Made by a program: the position numbers and the translations under genes | Notes under the pieces: model-generated | Database searches by the model: none | What the model was told of the DNA's origin: nothing | Seen by the model: the letters and a program-made list of their open reading frames with translations, nothing else | Assembly (NCBI GenBank): GCA_030762935.1 | Contig: CM060884.1 | Location: 74,784,696-74,848,695 of the forward strand | Length of the DNA stretch: 64,000 bases | Source of the DNA: Hymenopus coronatus | Taxonomy: Eukaryota; Arthropoda; Insecta; Mantodea; Hymenopodidae | Direction: 5' to 3' | Shown: piece by piece, positions 54,442 through 64,000 of the stretch | Numbering within the stretch: position 1 is the first letter of the stretch | Layout of the letters: every line of letters begins with the position of its first letter

Positions 54442-55590
54442 ATTTTTACTTTCTCTACCCCATATGTACCATGCACTTGGGATAGAGAAGGTATTTTAAT
54501 GCACCCAAAAATTTGATGCCGAGATTTCACCGGAAAATATGTTTTGGAGTCTCCTGAGTGCGAAAAAAGCATTTTTAAAACAAGGTCCGTGGGTGTGTGT
54601 AATGGTTACCATGCTAACTTCATACACCCAAAGTCGCGGGTTCAAACTAGGCGGAGGACGATGGATTTTTTCGGGCGTAAAAATCCTTAGCATGGTTCCT
54701 TCGGAAGAGAAGTAAAACCGTGGGTCATGTGTCGTAGATTTACGGCACGTAAAAGAAACTCAAGCCTGATAGAGAGGCCCCTGAGCAAAATTAAGCGATC
54801 TTTCACGCCCAGTATAAAATGGGACACTGAGGACCACAGCAGTTAACGATCGTCTATAAATAAACGCCATTTCCATTTTGTCTGTGTGTGTTTATGGACA
54901 GCATAGCCCCAAAATGAAAAGACCGTTAAATACCAAACATGGTATTTAGGTGTAGTATCTTTCAAGGATGAAACACGAAGATTTTCAAAAAAATCCCCCT
55001 ACTAAAAACTACCTTTTACATAGAACAAATGTCGAAAATGTTGATTTTCTTAAAAATGGCTCTAACGATTTTGATTAAAATTCCGTATATTAAAGCTATT
55101 TATGTCCTAAATAAAATGTCTATCTCGAATGTTTGTGGAATAGCCTCTTAAGACCTCTTTATTCTGGATGAATTTTGCTTAATTGCTAAACTGTAAGAGA
55201 TAGAAAAAAGCTCACTACACAAAAAATGCACATCACGACAAAACACACAATTTATGTCCTATATGTTTTTATTGTGGAGGTAGCCGTTTCTGAAATATTC
55301 CTTGTTATTGGTTTCATTTTTGAAATACTTAGTTTTCTCAGGCAGGAAGTGTCCGCTTTTCTTTGTTGTACTTCTGGCCAAGTAACGAAGTGATTTACAA
55401 TGACAATCGCATAGCGATATCTTTTAAAACATTTGACAATAATTTTAGCATAGTGCATTCCCTTATTCTCTTCTACTTATTAGGAACTAAGTAATAACAT
55501 TCTGCTAATATTTATCTCGATTAGCGCTGTGTACAAAGAAGAATAATCATTTGTAGCTAGAGAAAGGCATGTGAGTGTAACACATCAGAT
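54442..55590 (-). mobile_element. HINE-like repeat, subfamily B, split by a SINE in its microsatellite
   Basis: From the hairpin (TTTTTACTTTCTCTACCCC) to the 5' terminus GTGTAACACATCAGATTTT. The SINE at 54596-54873 lies between GTCCGTGGGTGTGTG and TCTGTGTGTGTTTATGG, in the GT-rich microsatellite. The subfamily B blocks (GTACTTCTGGCCAAG) are clear. Confidence 0.85.
54596..54873 (+). mobile_element. tRNA-headed SINE, family 2, copy b
   Basis: A-box region GTGTAATGGTTACC, B-box GTCGCGGGTTCAAACTAGG, then GGACGATGGATTTTTTCGGG. It shares GTGTCGTAGATTTACGGC, TGATAGAGAGGCC and AAAATTAAGCG with the copy at 26.5-26.8 kb. The 3' end is CGTCTATAAATAAACGCC. It is inserted in a HINE microsatellite. Confidence 0.85.
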
Positions 55591-56530
55591 TTTAAAAAAA
55601 AGGTCCGTGTGTGTCTGTCTGTTTGTCGGTCTGTCTGTCTGTCTGTCTGTCTGTCTGTGTGTGTGTCTGGGGACAGCATAGCCCCAAAACAAAAAGACCT
55701 TTAAATACTAAAATTGGTATTTAGGTTTAGTATCTTCCAAGGATGTGACACGAAGATTTTCAAAAAAAATCCCCTACCACAAACTATCCTTTACAATGAA
55801 AAATTTCAAAGTTTGATTTTCTTAAAAATGGCTCTAATGATTTTGATTAAAATCCCGTATATTAAAGCTATTTATGTCCAAAATAAAATATATATCTCGA
55901 TTATTTTGGAAATAGCCTCTGAATACCTCTTTATTCCGGATGAATTTTGCATAAATGCTAAACCGTAAGAGATAGAAAAAAACGTACTACACAAAAGTGT
56001 ACCTCCGGACAAAATACATAATTTTTGTCCTTTGCGTTTTTGTTTTGGAGGTAACCGTTTTCTAGATATTCCTTGATATTGGTTTCAATTGTGAAGTACT
56101 TAAACTTTTCTCACACAGGAAATTCCGTTTTTCTTTTGTTCTACTCCTTGCCAAGTAAAGAAGTGATTTGTAATGACAATTGCAGAACGATAGCTTTTAA
56201 AACATTTGACAATCACTTTAGCATAGTGCATTCCCTTATTCTCTTCTACTTATAAGGAACTAAGTAATAACATTCTGCTAATGTTTATCTCGATTAGCAT
56301 TGCGTACAAAGAAGAATAACCTTTTGTAGGAGTTTTGTAGAGCAGCTAGAGAAAGTAATGTGAGTGTAAACATCAGATATTTTTGGGTGAAATGCAATAT
56401 CTTCTGTTCTATATATTAATAGCTACCCATTTTAAACTAACTAGTTATATTTGCAATGAATCGAGGTATCACTTTTGGATGGAATGCAATACCTACTCTA
56501 CTATGTATTAACTAGAGGAAGTAATACGTA
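55591..56530 (-). mobile_element. HINE-like repeat, subfamily B, with inverted tail remnant
   Basis: Minus-strand copy from AAAAAAGGTCCGTGTGTG, with an unusually long GTCTGTCTGTCTGTCTGTC microsatellite (about 55604-55670), to GTGTAAACATCAGATATT. Plus-strand tail-like sequence (TTGGGTGAAATGCAATATC) follows from 56385 to about 56530. The minus-strand hairpin is missing. Confidence 0.75.
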
Positions 56531-57054
56531 CCCATTTAGAAGTAATGGGTAAAAAGTTGATTGGAAATGTAGTTCGTGAAAGCGCGAAGCGCCGGTTGGA
56601 TGGACAGCTCAGGAATGCTTGCGTGTTGCAGCTAATGAGGGAAAATGCTGGAAATTAAAATGACATCCACCCGCACATCTCTAGCTGCCAATGTGGGAAG
56701 AGCGCTGCAGCAAGGAGGGCGTCATACCGTTAAGAGCTTATTAATGCTAGCTAGAGGCGCAGCTCCCAAACTAGCGTTCTGGTCTAGAAAAAGAGCTTTG
56801 ACGTAGAATTGGCCCCGAGCGTTAGGCAACTGCAAAGCTGCTCGAGTGTGTTCATTTTAACACAGTGATAGAAGCCTTTGGCGCTTCCTGCTGACGTAAC
56901 AAGTCTGATCGTCAAGAGAAATCAGCTGGTGTTTAAGATTCCGCTCCTTTATTAAAGGAGACGTACACAGCTTGTAAATACTCAAGTACAAGGATCGTCC
57001 AGAAACGGACTCACCATTTGGCATAACTAATCAATAATGCTTTATAATATATTG
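56531..57054. other. Unassigned DNA
   Basis: About 520 bases, higher in GC than the neighbours (for example GCGCGAAGCGCCGG). No family, RNA gene or open frame recognised. Confidence 0.3.
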
Positions 57055-57756
57055 TACGAGAGCCGTTTTTTTTTCAACCTCCGATAGGCCATAAATAAAA
57101 GACAGGTTCATAGAAAATAAGTATTTTGTTACTAAAAGCTTTATACCCTTATGGTTACTTTTCAACATAATCAACGAAAATATTGAGACACTTATCGTAG
57201 CTTTGCACAAGCTTTGCAATACCCGCTACAAACAATTTTGCCGCCAATGATTTCAAATGAGCATTGGCGTTGTTTTGAAGATCTTCGTACTTTACGACAT
57301 TTGCGGAGAGCCATTCAAAACAAACGAAGAGGAATGCTGACTTCAGGAATTGTGTTGATCCATGACAACGTTCGACCACACACTGCTGGCACAACCCTTC
57401 GGCTCCTTGAACAATTTCAATGGGACATTTTCGATCATCCGCCGTACAGTCCTGACCTGGCATCCAGCGACTTTCACATTTTCCCTGATCTGAAGACGTG
57501 GCTAGGAGGGCAGCATTTTCAAACCAAAAGATCTTCAAAACAACGTCAATGCTCATTTGAAATCATTGGCGGCAACATTTTCTGAAGCGGGTATTGCAAA
57601 GCTTGTACACAGGTACGATAAATGTCTCAATCTTTTCGGTGATTATGTTGAAAAGTAACCATAAGTGTACAAAACTTCTAGTAATAAAATAACTGTTTTC
57701 TGTGAGCTTGTCTTTTATTTATAGCCTATCGGAGATTGAAAAAAAGGGTCCTCGTA
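57055..57756 (+). mobile_element. Mariner fold-back element, family FB1, copy 3 (best preserved)
   Basis: 702 bp including TA at both ends (57055-57056, 57755-57756), termini CGAGAGCCG and GGGTCCTCG. Left arm 57057-57290 and right arm about 57529-57754 are inverted copies of about 230 bp: CAAATGAGCATTGGCGTTG against CAACGTCAATGCTCATTTG. The central ~240 bases keep the catalytic-domain remnant. The arm length and junction agree with copy 2, so the rearrangement arose once and was then spread by transposition. Confidence 0.9.
57295..57658 (+). pseudogene. Mariner transposase remnant
   Basis: A frame from about 57295 reads RHLRRAIQNKRRGMLTSGIV, LIHDNVRPHTAGTT and HPPYSPDLASSDFHIFPDLK. After a frame change it ends with the AGIAKLVHRYDKCLNLFG type terminus and TAA at 57656. 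The HDN and SSDFH motifs keep both late catalytic aspartates. The N-terminal DNA-binding half is absent because the inverted arm replaces it. Confidence 0.8.
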
Positions 57757-57837
57757 TATGATATACATATTTATTTCCATTAGATTATCTTATTTACTAT
57801 ATACAGCTGCTTCTTGCAGTTATAATACAGCCTAATA

Positions 57838-58712
57838 TACAGGGTGAGTAAAAAGTATGGAAAAATACCTGTAATCCCGCTGTTGCAGCTCTATGAAGTG
57901 ATATTTTTTATATTAGTTCAATTTGAGTAGGTTTTGAATTAAACAATGCAGTGGGCTACTTGGATTGAACAAATACAGACAAAAGCTAAGCTAATAGGAT
58001 AACAATACTAACTTCATTGCAAAATCTTTTGAAAGTAATTGGTGATGGCACAACGTAGAGAAACACGACGAATGGAAGTACTAGCGATAATCAGATAGGA
58101 GAAGGACCCAAGAAGAGGTTCGTGTCTTCTTTAATGAACTGCGTCCAGAACGAAGGATTACGCATTCTACGGTAAGCAATAAGGTTGGTAAATTTAATTC
58201 AATGAAACTGAGAGTGTTAAAAATAAGGCAAAGTTTGGAACACCAAAACCAGTTACAGATGGTGATAAGGTGGAGGGTTAAGAAGGACCGACCGACAAAG
58301 AGATCTCGAAGAGTTAAAGCGAAGAAATGGGCAAGAAATGCAGCTGATCAGAGTAAAACATCAACTAATTTCAAAGACAGACTTTGGCTTTGTTTGGCAG
58401 TAAATGGAGGTCATTTTGAGCACCTTTTGAAGTGAATTCATCATATGTTACAACACTGCATTGCTAAATTTGTTATGGATTTCTTTTCTTGGTTTAAATT
58501 TCATGGATGTAATACGTCCTAATAAATTTAAATTACATTTCAAAAAAGTATCATCTACTCGTACCTTCCAAGACTTAAGGACAAAAATTAAAAAAAAAAT
58601 TGTCATTAAAAACAACATATTGATATCTTACAAGATTTTCTAAAAAGATCACTTCACAAAACTATAACGACAAATTACAAGCATTGTTCTATACTGTTTA
58701 CACACCCTGTGT
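57838..58712 (+). mobile_element. Internally deleted mariner-like element with CAGGGTG termini
   Basis: About 870 bp. The left terminus CAGGGTGAGTAAAAAGTATG (57840) pairs with the right terminus, whose complement is CAGGGTGTGTAAACAGTATA (ends 58709). TA precedes the left end; the right flank reads TG, consistent with a mutated TA. An N-terminal transposase piece reads EEVRVFFNELRPERRITHST then VSNKVGKF. A C-terminal piece reads WLCLAVNGGHFEHLL-stop (58435). The middle catalytic region is deleted, so it is non-autonomous. The lineage is distinct from FB1 and FB2. Confidence 0.8.
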
Positions 58713-58799
58713 ATGTGTGTGTCTATTTATAAAATAATATTTATTCCAAAGTTGGGTCGAAGTAATCTATTAAGAGAAAAATTAGCCGCAGTTTATGCT

Positions 58800-58935
58800 A
58801 AAAAATTAAATATGGTCAGCGAGCCACCTTCTCATCGGTGGTCCCGGGTTCTCTTCCCTGCTGGGGCAAGGAGTTTTTCTTTAAACAGAATTATTGAAGA
58901 TCAGAAAAAAAAGAAAAGAAAATAAAAAAAAAAGT
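58800..58935 (+). mobile_element. SINE-like sequence with A-rich tail
   Basis: An A-box-like TATGGTCAGCGAGCCACC and a B-box-like GGTCCCGGGTTCTCTTCCC are followed by a short body and an A-rich end (GAAAAGAAAATAAAAAAAAA). It resembles a tRNA-derived SINE with poly(A), unlike the other SINE families here. No second copy in the window supports it. Confidence 0.4.
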
Positions 58936-58937
58936 TC

Positions 58938-59160
58938 AGATGTGATCCATTCACATGACTTTCTCTACATCTCCGCAAAAAGTTATCGTTAAAAAGCTTA
59001 TGCTTCTATTTACTTCATACTAATCGAGAAAAATTAGCATAAATAAACTTATTACTTGCTTCTTTTAAAGTAAAAGCGAAATAAGGGTGTTCCATAGTTT
59101 ATAGTGATAGTCAGGATTTTCCTTTTTTTATTAATATAAGATATTTTAGTCAAAACTGTT
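58938..59160 (+). mobile_element. HINE-like repeat, 5' fragment
   Basis: Starts TCAGATGTGATCCATTCACA with ACTTTCTCTACATCTCCGC. It runs to TTTATAGTGATAGTCAGG, then a short ATAAGATATTTTAGTC piece of the downstream part. The rest is deleted. Confidence 0.8.
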
Positions 59161-59835
59161 GGAGTAAAGAATATTATATCTCTTTAAACTTTTCGGTGTT
59201 CAATTGGCAGACGTTCTAGGAAACTATAGCTACTTTAAAATAGCTTTAGTAAAAATTGTATTTTATTTATGGTATGTGTATTCAGATGTATAACTTAATA
59301 ACTGGGCAGTTGTGTAAACTTAAAACTTAAAAATTGTTAATTCTAAAAGCATCTGTCTATTTTAAAAGCTATCCTATGATATTAAATACATTTCGGCTTT
59401 AGAAATGCAAAGTGCTAATCTGAAAGAATCATCTGGCAGGAAAGCTAAGCGGAAATGAATTATTTTTTTGTTTCTGCGGGGCGGGTAGCGATTTAAACGC
59501 CCCCTGCAGATTTTCCCGGATATTAAATCTATTTGCATTTTTAATGTGCACCTGTGCAATGTTTAATGTTTCTCATTCTCTATTCTAAACCATTATCTAA
59601 TTCATTTCTCTAATACCTGCTCTTCTGCCCTTATCCTTTCTAATGGCGAAGATGGCAATTTCACAATCGCTTACGAAAAGGCCTAAATCCTTTATTGCCC
59701 TTGGTAAAACAAAAGAATAAAGGAATTAAATTCTTGCGAAAGGAGGCTCGTATTAACGTTCTCATTGTCTCCGAAATTAAATTTCCCCTTCAGCTTTCGG
59801 TTGTTGGGAGCAAAGTTCATACAAAAGATGAAAAA
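59161..59835. other. Unassigned DNA
   Basis: About 670 bases with no recognised family. Small open frames only. Confidence 0.3.
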
Positions 59836-60549
59836 TCTGAAGTGTGCCATTCACATGACTTCCTCTATATCCCTGCAACAAATTATTCTTAAAAAGCTTA
59901 TACTTCTATTAACTTCATGCTAATCAGTAAAACATTAGCAAAAATAGCCATATTACTTGCTTCCTTGTAAGTAGAGGTGAAATAAGGGAGTACCATAGGT
60001 TAAAGTGATAATCAAAAGCTGGTTGCTATGTCACTGAAGTTCCTTTTTTTGTATCGACAGAAGTTGACAAATTCCTGTATGAGAAATGTATAAGTTTTTC
60101 ATAGCAGAAACCAAAAATAAGGAATGTCACAAAAACGACGAACTCCACGTAAAAAACTGTATATAACATAAATTGTGTGTTTCAACGTTCTCTACATTTT
60201 TTGAGGAGTAAGTTTTTGTCCATCTCTTACGGTTTAGCAGTTATTCAAAATTTAGTAAACTTCAGCCTGAATAAACTACTCTTCAGAGGCTATTCCGAGA
60301 AAATGTAAGATATATGTTTTATTTGTCGGGTAAATATCTTTAATATACGAAATTTTAATCAAAATCGTTACAGCCATTTTTGAAAAAATCAAAATTTTTG
60401 AAAAAAATTCCATGTAAAGGGTAGTTTGGGGTGGGGGGACTTTTCTTAAAATCTTCGTGTCGCATCCCTGGAAGATACTAAACTTAAATACCAAGTTTGG
60501 TATTTTACCTACTTTTCGTTTCTGAGTTATCGTGTTCACAGACACACGG

Positions 60550-60580
<31 letters not shown>

Positions 60581-60599
60581 CCTTTTTCCGAAAATGCTT
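59836..60599 (+). mobile_element. HINE-like repeat, truncated after the microsatellite
   Basis: Starts TCTGAAGTGTGCCATTCACA. It has a (CA)n run of about 24 bases (60549-60574) and ends at TTTTTCCGAAAATGCTTTT, where an oppositely oriented copy begins. It has the same truncation point as the copy ending at 10203. Confidence 0.85.
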
Positions 60600-61564
60600 T
60601 TTTACTTTCTCCATACGCACTATGTACATAGTGTATAGAGAAAGTATTGCACTCCACCAAAAATTCGATACCGAGATTTCACCGGAAATATATGTTTTAG
60701 GGTCCCCAATATCCAAAAAAAGCATTTTCAGAAAAAGGTCCGTCTGTGTGTGTGTGTCCGTGTGTCCGTGTGTATGTGAACACGATAACTCAAAAACGAA
60801 AAGTCGGTAAAATACCAAACTTGGTATTTAAGTTTAGTATAGTCCAGGGATGCGACACGAAGATTTTGAGAAAAATCCCCCCACCCCCAACTACCGTTTA
60901 CATGGAACTTTTTTCGAAAATTTTGATTAAAATTTCGTATATTAAACATATTTATCTGCAAATAAAATGTATATCTTGAATTTTCTGGGAATACTCTGAA
61001 GAGTAGTTTACTTTGGATGAATTTTACTAAATTTTGAACAACTGCTAAACCGTAAGAGATGGACAAAAACTTACGAGACAAAAAATGTAGAGCACGTTAA
61101 AACACACAATTTATGTTATATACATTTTTTTCGTGGAGTTAGTCGTTTTTGTGACATTCCTTATTTTTGGTTTCTGCTATGAAAAACTTATACATATCTC
61201 ATACAAGAATTTGTCAACTCCTATCCATATAGACAAAGGAACTTCATTGACATAGCATCCAGCTTTTGACTATCACTTTAACCTACAGTTGTCCCTTATT
61301 TCGCTTCTACTTACAAGGAAGCAAGTAATTAGACTATTTCTGCTATTTTTTTCTGATTAGCATAGAGTAAATAAAAGTATAAGCTTTTAAAGAATTATTT
61401 GTTGCAGGGATATGGAGAAAGTCATGTGAATGGTACACATAAGATTTTTTAGATAAAGGGGACCCAAAAACATATATTTTCGGTGAAATCTCGGTATCGA
61501 ATTTTTTGGTGGAGTGCAATACATTCTCTATACACTATATACATAGTGAGTATAGAGAAAGTAA
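60600..61564 (-). mobile_element. HINE-like composite with ~110-bp inverted terminal tails
   Basis: A full minus-strand copy (TTTACTTTCTCCATACGC .. to GTGAATGGTACACATAAGAT, 61444) is followed by a plus-strand tail (GATAAAGGGGACCCAAAAAC to GAGTATAGAGAAAGTAAAA). The two tails are inverted repeats of each other, including GAGATTTCACCGG / TCGGTGAAATCTC and the hairpin. It is the best-preserved composite. The subterminal TGGAGAAAGT is retained. Confidence 0.85.
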
Positions 61565-61687
61565 AAAACAAGAACTTAATCCGCAGTTATTTCTGTTTCG
61601 ACAACAGCACACGATTTATTTGAAAACACTTTTAAATAAATCTGATTTGAAAACATTATCTGATGTATTTCATTTAACCTTTTACTT

Positions 61688-62387
61688 GTTTCTGTGCATA
61701 GATGGAGAAAATATTGCACCCCACCCACAATATCAATACTAAGTTTTCACCGAAAATATATGTTTTATGGTACTTTTGAACCAAAAAAAATGCATTGTTA
61801 GAAAAATGTTATTATATGTGTGTCTGTGAACACGATAATTCCAAAACGAAAAGTCGGTAAAATAATATAATTGTTAATTAGGTTTAGTATCTCCTACGGA
61901 TGCTATACAAAGATTTTGAGGAAAATCCCCCACCCCAAAATACCCTATTAATTGAAAAGATTTAAAAAATTCTGTTCTCAAAAATGGCTCTAACGATTAC
62001 ACTTTGTCAGATAAATATCCTTAATAAACGATACTTGGATCAAAATCGTTAGAGCCATTTTGAGAAAATCATAATTTTCGAAAAAACTTCCGTGTTAAGG
62101 GTAGTTGTGGGTGGGGGACTTTCCTGAAAATCTTCGTGTCACATCCTTGGAAGATACAAAACCTAAATACCAAGTATGGTATTTAACGGTTTTAGCTTTT
62201 GATCTATGCTGTCCAAAAATACACGCACACAAACACACACTCACGGATCTTTTACCAAAATGCGTTTTTTGGATACAGGGGAACCCAAAACATGTATTTC
62301 CAGTTAAATCTCGGTATTGAATTGTTGGGTGGAATACCATACCTTCTCTATATACTATGTGCATAATACGTGTAGAGAAGGTAAAAA
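61688..62387. mobile_element. HINE palindrome of two inverted 3' halves
   Basis: The left arm on the minus strand (61688-61998) runs from the degraded hairpin to AAAATGGCTCTAACGATT. The right arm on the plus strand (62045-62387) starts AATCGTTAGAGCCATTTT and ends GTGTAGAGAAGGTAAAA. Arms of about 310 and 340 bp are joined by a ~46-bp loop of plus-strand HINE sequence. Both arms hold the microsatellite and the tail, and there is no 5' half. The arms differ at many sites, so this is old or was built from two different copies. Confidence 0.8.
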
Positions 62388-62995
62388 CTTTATGCTTCTA
62401 TTTATTTCATGCTTATCGAGATAAAATTAGCAGAAATAGCCTTATTACTTGCTTCCTTGTAAGTAGAAGTGAAATAACGGAGTACCATAGATTAAAGTGA
62501 TAGGCAAAAGCTGGTTGCTATGGGATTGAAGTTCCTTTGTATGGACAGGAGTTTTAAAGCTGAAAGCAATAACAAGAAGTAACTAAAAAACGATCAATTC
62601 GACGAAAAAAATGCACATATCATAAATTGTGTATTTTACGAGCTCTACATTTTCTGTTCAGTTATCTCTTGTCTCTCTCTCTCTCTCTCTCTTACGCTTT
62701 ATAAGGTAATGAAAAATAAATTAAAAATATCCAGAATATAAAGGTCTTTATAGGCTATTCTCAGCAAATCCGAGATATACATTTTATTTATTATACAAAT
62801 ATCTTAAATATACGGGATTTTAATGAAAATCGTTGCAACTATTCTTTCAGAAGATCAAAATTTCCAAAATTTTTCCAACGTAAAGGGCAGTTTGTGATTG
62901 GAGGATTTTCTCGAAAATCTTCGTGTCGCATTCTTGCCAGATACCTAAATACCAAGTTTGGTATTTAACGTTATTGAGCTATGCTGCCCACACAC
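62388..62995 (+). mobile_element. HINE-like repeat, both ends missing
   Basis: Starts inside ACTTTATGCTTCTATTTATT directly after the tail of the palindrome and ends at GAGCTATGCTGCCCACACAC. A CTCTCTCTCTCTCTCTCTC run (about 62667-62690) interrupts the CATCTCTTACGG block. Confidence 0.8.
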
Positions 62996-63019
62996 ACACT
63001 CAGAAAAAAAATCTAAAAA

Positions 63020-63789
63020 CCTGATGTGTTCCATTCACTTGACTTTCTCTATCTTTTCTGCAACAAATTATTCTTAAAATGCTTATGCTTCTCTTGACTT
63101 CATCATCGATAAAAAATTAACAGAAATAGCTACTTCCTTGTAAGTAGAAGGGAATACCATATGTTAAAGTGATTGTCATAAGCTGGTTGCTATGACTGAG
63201 GTTCCTCTGTTTTTATGGACAGGAGTTGACATATTCCTGTACGAGAAATGTATAAAGATGAAATCAACAACAAGGAATATCTAAAAAAAGAACGATCAAT
63301 TCAACCAAAAAGTGCATATATCTTAAATCGTGTTTCTAACGAGCTCTAAATGTTCTGTTAAGTTAGCTTTTGTCTCTCTCTTGCTGTTTAGCAGTTATGC
63401 AAATTTCCGTAAAATATATCCTGAATAAAGAAGTCTTTTATTTTTTAAGTAAATATCTTTAATATAGGATATTTTAATCACAATCCTTAGAACCATTTTT
63501 GAGAAAAAAGCTCCATGAAACGGGAAGTTGCGGGTAGGGTGATTTTCTTGAAAATCTTTGTGTCGCATCCTTGGTAGATGCAAAACATAAATACCAAGCT
63601 TGGTATTCAACGGTCCTTTCTTTTTTGATTTATGCAATCCACAGACACACAGAGATGGATCTTCTTCTAAAAATGCTTTTTTCAAACTCAGGGGACCCCA
63701 AAAGATATAATTCCGGTGAAATCTCGGTATCAAAATTTGGGTGGAATGTAATACCTTCTCTATCCAGTATCGGGCTAGAGAATGTAATA
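63020..63789 (+). mobile_element. HINE-like repeat, near full length
   Basis: Starts CTGATGTGTTCCATTCACTT with GACTTTCTCTATC. The microsatellite is reduced (CACAGACACACAGAGATGG). It ends with a degraded hairpin (TCCAGTATCGGGCTAGAGAA) at about 63789. Confidence 0.85.
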
Positions 63790-64000
63790 TGTCATTTAAT
63801 TGCCATTACATACTGTTCTGTTTTAAAACTATGGCAGTGGACTTGGGGAAAGGAGAGAGTTTAAAAGCTAGTGAAGTAAACAGGTTGTGCTATGCAGATG
63901 TGGCCCTGAGAGTGGTACGGCGGAGCTAATAACCTTGTTTGCTAGGAATTAATGTGGAGTCAGGGGAGCTACTCCCTGAGCCAATTAGAGCTAATCAGAG
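63790..64000. other. Unassigned right flank
   Basis: About 210 bases with no recognised repeat or coding motif. Confidence 0.3.

Overview
This window looks like repeat-dense intergenic DNA from an arthropod, probably an insect or other hexapod with a large AT-rich genome. I infer this from the mix of elements: mariner relatives, an I-type non-LTR retrotransposon with CCHC gag and RNase H, tRNA-headed SINEs, a piggyBac-type MITE, and a very abundant repeat built like the Drosophila DINE-1/Helentron family. I find no convincing host gene, no rRNA, no free-standing functional tRNA and no CRISPR. Almost all long open frames lie in transposable elements or simple repeats.

The main component is one interspersed family, called HINE-like here, of about 0.85-0.9 kb with some 40 copies or pieces in both orientations. 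Read in its forward sense, it starts TCTGATGTG and carries a subterminal ACTTTCTCTACA near the 5' end. It has a CA/CAGA-rich microsatellite at about three quarters of its length. It ends in a terminal hairpin whose last stem, TGTAGAGAAAGT, is the reverse complement of the 5' subterminal repeat, followed by AAAA. That layout is the signature of non-autonomous Helentrons (DINE-1/HINE). Two sequence subfamilies are visible: A, with a GGAGTTGACAAATTCCTG block, and B, with a TTCTACTCCTGGCCAAG block.

Region by region: 0-12 kb holds a SINE, HINE copies, two mariner fold-back elements and a short poly(A)-tailed retroposed piece. 12-26 kb holds HINE copies with a nested piggyBac-type MITE at 15.4 kb and two copies of a second mariner fold-back family, themselves split by HINEs. 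26.3-33.5 kb holds a 1.4-kb (ATC)n-type satellite with a SINE inside it, then a 5.7-kb minus-strand I-type LINE with intact ORF1 and broken ORF2, whose 5' end sits in the ATC tail of an older truncated copy. 33.5-48.8 kb holds more HINEs, two internal tandem arrays, four decayed mariner transposase genes and the uninterrupted copy of the second fold-back family. 48.8-54 kb is mostly SINEs, unassigned DNA and an AT-rich tract. 54-64 kb holds HINEs, a SINE, the third copy of the first fold-back mariner, an internally deleted element with CAGGGTG termini, and a HINE palindrome.

The most interesting pattern is shared architecture. Two different mariner families and the HINE family each have derivatives in which an inverted copy of the element's own 3' terminal segment is fused to its 5' side, giving long inverted arms (about 110 to 340 bp). 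In both mariners the duplicated arm includes the transposase C-terminal codons. Nested insertions give several internal 'empty site' comparisons that fix element boundaries. Nothing here forms an operon or a host pathway; the genes present served transposition and most are decayed.
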